5,953 nucleotides of DNA from the NCBI GenBank assembly GCA_004374725.1, contig SOKK01000064.1, forward strand, positions 1 to 5,953. The letters run 5' to 3'. A model generated the notes under the pieces. The model searched no databases. It was not told the origin of the DNA and saw nothing but the letters and a program-made list of their open reading frames with translations. Both the position numbers and the translations under genes were made by a program. Positions 1 to 5,178 of this stretch are shown piece by piece (position 1 is the first letter of the stretch; the number at the start of each line of letters is the position of its first letter). The stretch comes from Patescibacteria group bacterium (GTDB taxonomy: Bacteria; Patescibacteriota; SOKK01).

Positions 1-1733
1 GCTTTCATTTTTTTCTTGCCTTTTTTCTGTTTCTTTAACAATTTTTGTTTCCTCGTTACGTCTCCGCCATAAAGCTTTGCTGTCACATCTTTGCGCAAAG
101 CGCGGACAGTTTCACGGGCAATGATTTCTCCGTTGCGAGTTACTTGAATCGGGACTTCAAACATTTGCTTGGGGACTGTTTCTTTTAACTTCTTTGCCAA
201 ATTCCTGGCAATTCGATCTGCTTTTTTTGCATAAACCAACTGTGAGAGCGCTTCTACTTTATCACTCGCAATTAAAACTTCCAGTTTAGCCAAATCTGTT
301 TTATGAAAATCCTCCAAAGTATAATTCATTGAAGCATAGCCAGAACTGGCGCTTTTTAATTGGTCATAGAAATCGATAATCACTTCACTCAAAGGCATTT
401 TGTACTTAAGCAAAGCTCGTTTTTCTCCCAGGTATTCAGTATTTTCATAGATCCCACGTTTATCCTTGACTAATTCCATCACTCTCCCAAGATACTCCTC
501 GGGAGTAATAATTTCCAGATTCATCCAGGGTTCAGAAATTTTCATGATTCGATTGGAGTCTGGGAGTTCAATCGGGCTATGGACAGTTTCCACCTTTTTG
601 TCTTTCAACTCAATTTTGTATGAAACACTTGGAGCTGTAATTAACAAATCCAAGTCAAATTCTCGCTTCAAGCGCTCTTGAATGATTTCTAGATGCAACA
701 GTCCTAAAAATCCACAGCGAAACCCAAACCCAAGTGCCTTTGATTTCTCAGGTTCAAACATTAACGCCGCATCATTCAATCTTAATTTCTCTAGAGCATC
801 CTTTAGGATTGGATAATCATCACCGTCTTTACAAAAAAGTCCAGCATAAACAAATGGCTTCACTTCTTTATAACCTGGAAGTGATTTTATACTTTCTAGA
901 TCTTTTGCCAAAACAATTGTATCCCCAACCTGGCACTGATCCAATTCTTTTAACCCAGTAACAAGATAACCAATCTCCCCATTTGCCAACCTATCTCTTA
1001 CAGCAAACTTCGGTTTCAAAACTCCCAACTCCAGTGGCTTAATCTTAGCCGCGCTGGCTTTGAAAGCAAGCTCTGCGCCACTTTCTAACTTTCCATCAAA
1101 AACCCGCACATATGCAACAATACCTTTATAAGGATCAAATTGAGAGTCAAAAATTAGCGCCCGTAAGGGCTTTTTTGAATTATCTTTTGGAGGAGGAATT
1201 TTTTCTACCACTTTATCTAAAATCTCTTTTACTCCCTTGCCTTCTTTAGCCGAAACTTTTAAGACCTCATTTTGATCAACTCCCAAAAATTCCGACAACT
1301 CCCTGGTTCTTTTTTCTGGTTCAGCATTCGGCAAATCAATTTTATTCACTACCGGAATAATCGTAAGCCCTTGCTCAATTGCCAAGTGAGCATTTGCCAA
1401 AGTTTGAGCCTCAATCCCCTGAGAGGCATCTACTAAAAGAATTGCTCCCTCGCATGCCGCAAGACTTCTTGAAACTTCATAAGTAAAATCAACATGGCCA
1501 GGAGTATCAATCAGATTCAAGAGATGTTTTTGTCCTTGATCGTTATATTCCATCTGAACAGGTTGGAGCTTGATTGTAATTTGCTTCTCTCTTTCTAGCT
1601 CCATCTGATCCAAAACCTGCTCTTTCATCTCCCGTTTAGAAATAGTTTCTGTCAATTCCAAAAAACGGTCAGCCAAAGTTGACTTCCCGTGATTAATATG
1701 GGTAATAATACAAAAGTTGCGGAAACTTGACAC
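1..1733 (-). CDS. lepA: Elongation factor 4 (LepA), 3' end cut off by window edge
   Basis: This is a ribosome-associated translational GTPase of the LepA/EF4 family, which acts on stalled or mis-translocated ribosomes in the cytoplasm. 577 codons are visible. The order is G domain (about residues 1-185), beta-barrel domain II, the EF-G-like domains III and V, and most of the EF4-specific C-terminal domain, with a family-typical YGGD motif followed by a Lys-rich run. By comparison with E. coli LepA (599 residues) about 20-25 residues are missing. Visible GTPase motifs are the P-loop HINHGKST (12-19), DTPGH (76-80, His80 being the catalytic His), NKID (130-133) and SAK (161-163). Two positions are odd: Asn14 replaces the usual Asp of HIDHGKS, and Gln51 replaces the Gly of switch I 'ERxxGITIK'. 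The start chosen is GTG at 1733, giving MSSFRNF, which aligns with E. coli MKNIRNF. No Shine-Dalgarno site precedes it, and a possible -10 box lies 7 bases upstream, so the mRNA may be leaderless. The identification is very secure. Confidence 0.97.
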   Translation of the reverse strand, partial: MSSFRNFCIITHINHGKSTLADRFLELTETISKREMKEQVLDQMELEREKQITIKLQPVQMEYNDQGQKHLLNLIDTPGHVDFTYEVSRSLAACEGAILLVDASQGIEAQTLANAHLAIEQGLTIIPVVNKIDLPNAEPEKRTRELSEFLGVDQNEVLKVSAKEGKGVKEILDKVVEKIPPPKDNSKKPLRALIFDSQFDPYKGIVAYVRVFDGKLESGAELAFKASAAKIKPLELGVLKPKFAVRDRLANGEIGYLVTGLKELDQCQVGDTIVLAKDLESIKSLPGYKEVKPFVYAGLFCKDGDDYPILKDALEKLRLNDAALMFEPEKSKALGFGFRCGFLGLLHLEIIQERLKREFDLDLLITAPSVSYKIELKDKKVETVHSPIELPDSNRIMKISEPWMNLEIITPEEYLGRVMELVKDKRGIYENTEYLGEKRALLKYKMPLSEVIIDFYDQLKSASSGYASMNYTLEDFHKTDLAKLEVLIASDKVEALSQLVYAKKADRIARNLAKKLKETVPKQMFEVPIQVTRNGEIIARETVRALRKDVTAKLYGGDVTRKQKLLKKQKKGKKKMK

Positions 1734-1755
1734 TATAAATAAATTAGATTAAACT
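1727..1755 (+). promoter_or_regulatory. Sigma-70-type promoter of the small basic protein gene
   Basis: A perfect -35 box TTGACA (1727-1732) and a -10 box TAAACT (1750-1755, 4 of 6 consensus) are separated by exactly 17 bases. Predicted transcription start is about 1762, giving a leader of roughly 20 bases that holds the Shine-Dalgarno site. The -35 box overlaps the lepA GTG start codon (1731-1733) on the other strand, so the promoter partly occupies lepA coding sequence. Confidence 0.7.
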
Positions 1756-1768
1756 TGAATCTCAACAA
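1741..1768 (-). promoter_or_regulatory. Possible lepA promoter giving a leaderless mRNA
   Basis: Read on the minus strand, TTGTTG (1768-1763) and TAATTT (1746-1741) are separated by 16 bases, and the lepA GTG begins 7 bases after the -10 box. That would put transcription start at or next to the start codon. The -35 match is only partial. The boxes interleave with the plus-strand promoter of the small basic gene, and the -35 overlaps that gene's Shine-Dalgarno site. This is inferred from spacing and motif match only. Confidence 0.35.
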
Positions 1769-1773
1769 GGAGG
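1767..1773 (+). promoter_or_regulatory. Perfect Shine-Dalgarno site AAGGAGG
   Basis: AAGGAGG lies 7 bases upstream of the ATG at 1781, which is ideal spacing. It fixes the start of the 67-residue gene and is strong evidence that the frame is translated. None of the minus-strand genes in the window has a comparable site. Confidence 0.75.
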
Positions 1774-1780
1774 ATACGGA

Positions 1781-1984
1781 ATGAAGCTTAAAAAACGCCC
1801 TCGCACTGGCAAAAAACGCCCTCGCAAAGGTCCCAGACGTACCCGCAAGAAGGACCAAAAAAGAAAAAAGCAGAACCCACACACTCACTCAAAAAATCAT
1901 GGAAAGGGGCCGAGAGGTAGTAGAAGAAAAAAGGAACGAATAAGCTCTAAAATAATCACTCTTGAGGTATTAGATGAACTATGA
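1781..1984 (+). CDS. Small, extremely basic protein of unknown function (67 aa)
   Basis: I do not recognise this protein. Roughly the first 54 residues are dominated by Lys and Arg with Pro and Gly spacers (KKRPRTG, KKRPRKG, RRTRKK, SRRKK), with no predicted membrane span or globular core. The last 14 residues switch to a hydrophobic and acidic tail (IITLEVLDEL). Such a composition suggests nucleic-acid or ribosome binding, but this rests on charge alone. It does not match bL34, bL36 or bTHX as I recall them. A 16-base direct repeat at 1790-1805 and 1811-1826 encodes the tandem KKRPR(T/K)G unit. The case for a real gene is its setting: a consensus promoter, a perfect Shine-Dalgarno site 7 bases from ATG, and a hairpin terminator that begins on the last base of the stop codon. 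It lies divergent from lepA and convergent with the downstream membrane protein gene. A non-translated role for the transcript cannot be excluded. Confidence 0.65.
   Translation: MKLKKRPRTGKKRPRKGPRRTRKKDQKRKKQNPHTHSKNHGKGPRGSRRKKERISSKIITLEVLDEL
1790..1826 (+). repeat. Two 16-bp direct repeats, 21-bp period
   Basis: AAAAAACGCCCTCGCA occurs at 1790-1805 and again, identically, at 1811-1826. The 21-base period equals seven codons, so the repeat duplicates the peptide KKRPR(T/K)G in frame. This looks like an in-frame tandem duplication within the basic-protein gene. Confidence 0.85.
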
Positions 1985-2012
1985 CCTACGCGCTAACTCG
2001 CGTAGGTTTTTT
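1984..2012 (+). terminator. Rho-independent terminator of the small basic gene
   Basis: A perfect 9-bp stem (ACCTACGCG at 1984-1992 with CGCGTAGGT at 1999-2007) encloses a 6-base loop CTAACT and runs into six Ts (2007-2012). The stem starts at the last base of the plus-strand TGA. The T-run includes the first two bases of the minus-strand stop codon (2011-2013). On the minus strand the hairpin has no following T-run, so it is a good terminator in the plus direction only. Confidence 0.85.
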
Positions 2013-2709
2013 ATAACTTCCCTTCCTTCAAAGACTCTTTCATCTTCCCCGTAATAATCAAAACTTTCTCTTTAATATCAATCTTTTGCAACATAACGTC
2101 CTTATCCTCCATAAAAGATTTTTCTAGTTCCGGATCAATTTGATTCTCAATGTCAGCAAGATATTTCTTGGGGATTGAAATTGCACCAATTTTAACTTTA
2201 TTTAATTGGATATGGGGCTGACCTTTTTCAATTGTGAGGCTTGCCCTGAGATTAACATCGGCTTGAATGATTCCTCTTTCAATCGAAGCCCAAACCTCTA
2301 TCTCATTATTGTGAAGCAAGATAAAAACATCTTTTAAGAACTCAGTTCCGGTCTCACCACTAGAAACTCTTGCATTCAAATAAGCATTCAGCTCATCTTC
2401 AGAAATTCTTACCTCAGCAGAGCTATCAGTTGCCTTGGTCTGGATACTTTCCATCTTTAAGCTGATCGCCTCTGAATCCTTCTTGTCAGAAAAGTCAACA
2501 TCTGGTTTATCAGAATGATAAAAAATCCTTGATAACAAAGGCACTTTCACAATTCCTGTCGCAGCAACTATAGAAGGAATGATCAGAAAAACAACAACCA
2601 AAAAGATAATTAAGAAGATCAAACAAAACTCCCGAGACTTGTGTTTCTTCTTTGGCTTCCCTGGCTCATACTTAGGAATATTTTTTAGACTTGCTTTTTG
2701 CTTAGGCAT
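2011..2709 (-). CDS. Single-span membrane-anchored protein downstream of murJ, function unknown (232 aa)
   Basis: A basic cytoplasmic N-terminus (residues 1-27, rich in Lys with Pro) is followed by one hydrophobic span at about 28-50 and a mainly hydrophilic domain of about 180 residues that should face outward. The outer domain contains 'RISEDELNAYLN' (101-112) and, later, 'VKIGAISIPKKYLADIE' (172-188). An Asn-Tyr-Leu 'lT.eelN.yL' element followed by a beta-rich region and a 'g.l.iP...l' element is reminiscent of YpmS (DUF2140) and LmeA (DUF2993)-like lipid-associated envelope proteins. The resemblance is by pattern only and I would not assign a function. ATG at 2709 has no Shine-Dalgarno site. 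It follows murJ by 54 bases on the same strand and probably shares its transcript, which hints at an envelope role. Its stop codon lies in the T-run of the convergent gene's terminator. Confidence 0.88.
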   Translation of the reverse strand: MPKQKASLKNIPKYEPGKPKKKHKSREFCLIFLIIFLVVVFLIIPSIVAATGIVKVPLLSRIFYHSDKPDVDFSDKKDSEAISLKMESIQTKATDSSAEVRISEDELNAYLNARVSSGETGTEFLKDVFILLHNNEIEVWASIERGIIQADVNLRASLTIEKGQPHIQLNKVKIGAISIPKKYLADIENQIDPELEKSFMEDKDVMLQKIDIKEKVLIITGKMKESLKEGKL

Positions 2710-2763
2710 TTTGAAAATTAATTAATCGAAATCTACGGACACGCCACAGTGTATCTCTAAGTT

Positions 2764-4350
2764 TTAAATCTTCACTCCCCCTATTCGCTTTAAAAACTTT
2801 TTCACTGCTGAAATTTCTTCGCATTTCCAAATCCAAGCAATTACAACATAGACACCAAAACCAGCCAAACCTGCAATACTTGCTTGAGTCAAAATTCCCC
2901 AGACCTTCTGCATATCAACAACACTAGCAACAAGATGAAGTACTCCATAAATCACAAGCCCCATCATCACTGAAGCAGTAAGAGATTTAAGAAAAGTAAT
3001 TAAAATTGCTTTATCATCTAATCGTTTCATCCGCCTGTGCAACATCAGATAAAGCAAACTCAAATTAAATAAACTAGAAATTGAGAATGCCAGCGCCAGA
3101 CCAACCACTCCCATTAAGTTTACAAACAACAAACTCAAACCAATATTCAAAGCAACTGCAAAGACACTAATAAAAACAGGGGTTTTCGTATCCTGCAGGG
3201 CGTAAAAAGCCCTTACTGTCAAAGGAACCAGTGCTTGCCCAATCAAACCCAGACAAAACAGACCCAAAGTTGCTGCGGTATAATAAGTATCCTCCCAGTC
3301 GAACTTTCCTGTTCCCAAAACTAGACGCACAACCTGGGCCCTTAGTAAGAATAATCCAACTGCCGCTGGGACAATTAGAAAGACTATTTGCCGGAAAGTA
3401 TAACTAAAGTTCTTAACAAACTCCCCAAACTTTTTTAGGGAAGCATTACGTGCAAGAGTTGGAAAAATTGCAATCGCGAAGGAAATTCCAAACAAACCAA
3501 TAGGTAAATTCTGCAAATCATTTGCCAAATTAAAAATTGCAACACTTCCTGCCATCAAAGTTGAAGCGATCACCGTGATCACAACTAAATTAACCTGAGT
3601 AACTGCAAGTCCTGCTGCCCGTGGAATCATCAACTTCCCGATTTTCCAAAGATAGTAATTCTTTAATTCTAGCTTGGGGCGGTAACGAAAACCTGTCCCT
3701 AAAACTGCTGGCACCTGAATCAAAACATGCAAAAAAGCCCCAATTAAAACACCAACTGCTAAGCCATAGATTCCAATTCGAGGAACAAAAACCAAGGTTC
3801 CTACAATAATTCCCAAGTTATACATCACTGGTGCAATTGCATATGCAAAAAATCTACGATAAGAGTTTAAGATCCCTGAAATTACCGTGCTAATCCCAAA
3901 TAAAATTGGCGAGAGGAGCATAATTCGCGTTAAGGCAACTGTTAACTCCATTTTCTCAGGGTTAAACCCGGGAGCGATTAAGAACATCAAAAACGGTGCA
4001 AAGATTGCCGCGATAACACAAACCACAACCATCACTGTTAAAATCAGGTTCAAAACTGAATTCGCTACCAGGAAAGCATGTTCCTTTTTCCTACGACTAA
4101 TCAAACCTGTGAAAACAGGAATAAACGCCGCTGAAAAAGCTCCTAGAATTAAGAGGTTTAAGAGAAAGTCCGGAATCCTGAAGGCTGCAAAGTAGGCATC
4201 CAACTCATCGCCAGCACCAAACATCGAAGCAAAAATGCGGTTTCTTAAAACACCCAGAAGCCGGCTTACCAAAGAAGCTCCCGCAATAACCACTGTCGCG
4301 GAGAGCACGGTCATTTCCTTATGAAAGATTTTATTGATGAATTTTACCAC
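2764..4350 (-). CDS. murJ: Lipid II flippase MurJ (MviN family)
   Basis: This integral membrane protein of the MOP exporter superfamily flips undecaprenyl-linked peptidoglycan precursor (lipid II) across the cytoplasmic membrane. About 14 hydrophobic spans run through its 528 residues, a normal family length. The N-terminal signature is visible: SRLLGVLRNR, then FGAGDELDAYFAAFRIPDF, then GAFSAAFIPVF. Residues equivalent to E. coli Arg18, Arg24 and Asp39 are kept. E. coli Asp25 aligns with Asn, Arg52 with Leu, and Arg270 with Asp in 'LANDLQNLPIGLFG'. Candidate starts are TTG 4359, GTG 4350 and ATG 4314. GTG is preferred because it gives MVKFINKIFHKEMTVLSA, with an amphipathic lead before the first span as in related proteins, but no start has a properly spaced Shine-Dalgarno site. 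ATG 4314 would put the Arg of SRLLG at position 18 exactly as in E. coli. It is divergent from the 128-residue gene and probably co-transcribed with the downstream membrane protein gene. The family is certain; the exact start is not. Confidence 0.95.
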   Translation of the reverse strand: MVKFINKIFHKEMTVLSATVVIAGASLVSRLLGVLRNRIFASMFGAGDELDAYFAAFRIPDFLLNLLILGAFSAAFIPVFTGLISRRKKEHAFLVANSVLNLILTVMVVVCVIAAIFAPFLMFLIAPGFNPEKMELTVALTRIMLLSPILFGISTVISGILNSYRRFFAYAIAPVMYNLGIIVGTLVFVPRIGIYGLAVGVLIGAFLHVLIQVPAVLGTGFRYRPKLELKNYYLWKIGKLMIPRAAGLAVTQVNLVVITVIASTLMAGSVAIFNLANDLQNLPIGLFGISFAIAIFPTLARNASLKKFGEFVKNFSYTFRQIVFLIVPAAVGLFLLRAQVVRLVLGTGKFDWEDTYYTAATLGLFCLGLIGQALVPLTVRAFYALQDTKTPVFISVFAVALNIGLSLLFVNLMGVVGLALAFSISSLFNLSLLYLMLHRRMKRLDDKAILITFLKSLTASVMMGLVIYGVLHLVASVVDMQKVWGILTQASIAGLAGFGVYVVIAWIWKCEEISAVKKFLKRIGGVKI

Positions 4351-4379
4351 TTGTAACAAAACTAAAAATGGTTTATAAT
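4351..4379 (+). promoter_or_regulatory. Near-consensus promoter of the 128-aa gene
   Basis: The -35 box TTGTAA (4351-4356) and a perfect -10 box TATAAT (4374-4379) are separated by exactly 17 bases. Predicted start is about 4386, leaving a leader of about 80 bases before the ATG at 4466. The -35 box directly abuts the candidate murJ start codons on the other strand (GTG 4350-4348 and TTG 4359-4357). Confidence 0.75.
4372..4377 (-). promoter_or_regulatory. Possible murJ -10 box overlapping the divergent -10
   Basis: On the minus strand the sequence reads TATAAA, formed from the same TTATAA core as the plus-strand TATAAT. Transcription would begin about 7 bases later, leaving only some 15 bases before the GTG start of murJ. 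I see no convincing -35 box at 16-18 bases upstream, so the call is weak. Confidence 0.3.
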
Positions 4380-4450
4380 GAACTCTCTTGAGATTAAGGG
4401 AAGTTACTTAAAAGTCAAATAACCCAAACTAGCCCAGCTAGGATAGCGAG

Positions 4451-4456
4451 AGGAGG
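4451..4456 (+). promoter_or_regulatory. Shine-Dalgarno site AGGAGG that decides the start at 4466
   Basis: AGGAGG touches the in-frame ATG at 4457, leaving no spacing, but sits 9 bases before the in-frame ATG at 4466. The second ATG is therefore the likely start. A pyrimidine-rich stretch inside the gene (4506-4517) is complementary to this site. Confidence 0.7.
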
Positions 4457-4465
4457 ATGAAGTCG

Positions 4466-4852
4466 ATGCAAGGCACAGGAAGCAAAAGTGTTACAGTAAT
4501 CATTTCCTCTCTCCTCCATTCTATCTCACTATCCCCCCGCAAGGAAGGAGCAAATAACAACCAGATTGAGATTTGGAGAATAAGTCATCGGAATGCCACC
4601 GAACAGCATCAAGAAATGATCAAAGATAGCATCTCTCCCCCCTTAACAATAATAATCGAAAAACGAAATATCGATCCTCTTCTTCCTCTCTTTGCCGATG
4701 TGATCTTTAAAGAAACCCTACTTGCGGACTTAGAGGATATTAACAGAAAAAGAGGAATAGGAGAGATCATTCTCATCGAGGATGAGCCTCTAGGATTCAC
4801 TATCATCTACGAGGTGCTCCTAGAAGCGGGTTATAAGCCTAAGGTAATTTAA
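4466..4852 (+). CDS. Uncharacterised 128-aa protein with a receiver-like C-terminal segment
   Basis: I do not recognise this family. The sequence looks like a small soluble alpha/beta protein with no membrane span or signal peptide: a hydrophobic strand near the N-terminus (SVTVIISSLL), a second in the middle (PPLTIIIEKR), an acidic helix-like stretch (KETLLADLEDINRKRG), then a last segment from about residue 100. That last segment reads 'EIILIEDEPL' followed by 'EVLLEAGYKPKVI'. It resembles the first beta strand, acidic pair and first helix of response-regulator receiver domains, but the protein ends before the phospho-accepting Asp strand would appear, so it cannot be a working receiver by itself. 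Evidence that it is a gene: a near-consensus promoter, AGGAGG 9 bases before the ATG, and a terminator after the stop. It seems to use more C-ending codons (ATC, CTC) than its minus-strand neighbours, which may hint at a different origin. It lies divergent from murJ and convergent with dciA/recF. Confidence 0.7.
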   Translation: MQGTGSKSVTVIISSLLHSISLSPRKEGANNNQIEIWRISHRNATEQHQEMIKDSISPPLTIIIEKRNIDPLLPLFADVIFKETLLADLEDINRKRGIGEIILIEDEPLGFTIIYEVLLEAGYKPKVI

Positions 4853-4878
4853 AAGGGTCCCCACAAGGATCCTTTTTT
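4851..4878. terminator. Bidirectional terminator between the 128-aa gene and dciA
   Basis: AAAAGGGTCC and GGATCCTTTT form a 10-bp stem (one G-T wobble) around the loop CCACAA, with a T-run on the plus-strand side. Read on the minus strand the same stem carries one A-C mismatch and also ends in TTTT, so it probably terminates both the plus-strand gene and the convergent recF-dciA transcript. It fills nearly all of the 29 bases between the two stop codons. Confidence 0.75.
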
Positions 4879-4881
4879 ACT

Positions 4882-5178
4882 TTACTCCACAAACCTAATC
4901 CGCTTAACTTTCTGACTATCAAGTTTTTGGTTAATGCTTTCAATAATCTCTCTGGAATGCAACTGGAGTTCTTGCTTTACACTGGAATTCAAGACTGCGA
5001 CTTTCAACTCACTATTCTTAAAACTAACCACCTTGCTTTGCTTTTGAATCTTCTCCCCCAAGAGATTTTTAACTACCCCTTCCCACTGCCCACAGATAAA
5101 ACCGGACTCCGCGGCTTGGACAAGACCCTTCTGGTGAAGGGTTTTTCTTAAAACTTCTTTTAGTTTTACAAAACTCAT
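4882..5178 (-). CDS. DciA-like protein (DUF721), putative replicative helicase loader or partner
   Basis: The 98-residue protein matches the DUF721/DciA pattern: an N-terminal helix 'KLKEVLRKTL..KGL', a central Trp in 'GQWEGVVKNLLGEKI', a 'LKVAVLNSSVKQEL' beta-helix element, and the ending 'INQKL.....VKRIRF'. In bacteria lacking DnaC or DnaI, DciA interacts with the replicative helicase DnaB; that role here is by family membership. The frame stays open upstream to 5217, but the start chosen is ATG 5178, because it begins the family-like sequence MSFVKLKEVL and overlaps the recF stop as ATGA, the usual sign of translational coupling. The ATG has no clear Shine-Dalgarno site of its own. A recF-DUF721 pair is also known from actinobacterial origin regions. 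At 98 residues the protein is among the shorter family members. Confidence 0.85.
   Translation of the reverse strand: MSFVKLKEVLRKTLHQKGLVQAAESGFICGQWEGVVKNLLGEKIQKQSKVVSFKNSELKVAVLNSSVKQELQLHSREIIESINQKLDSQKVKRIRFVE

Noticed and set aside
466..961. Open plus-strand frames of 71 and 75 codons opposite lepA.
   Set aside because: They lie wholly antisense to a clearly conserved gene, have no Shine-Dalgarno site or promoter, and their peptides look random.
2710..2763. A promoter or terminator between murJ and the 232-residue gene.
   Set aside because: Only a short 4-5 bp hairpin without a T-run and an AT-rich patch are visible, with no -35/-10 pair. Co-transcription is the simpler reading.
3621..4195. 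Plus-strand frames of 62 and 102 codons opposite murJ, the longer one rich in Lys and Ile.
   Set aside because: The composition is what the reverse complement of hydrophobic membrane codons produces. There is no ribosome site, and murJ conservation explains the openness.
4457..4465. ATG at 4457 as start of the 128-aa gene.
   Set aside because: It directly abuts AGGAGG with no spacing; the in-frame ATG at 4466 has a workable 9-base spacing.
4609..4806. Minus-strand frame of 65 codons opposite the 128-aa gene.
   Set aside because: It has no promoter or Shine-Dalgarno site. The plus-strand frame has a full set of expression signals and is the better reading.
4927..5151. Plus-strand frame of 74 codons opposite dciA.
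   Set aside because: It is antisense to a recognisable DUF721 gene and has no expression signals.
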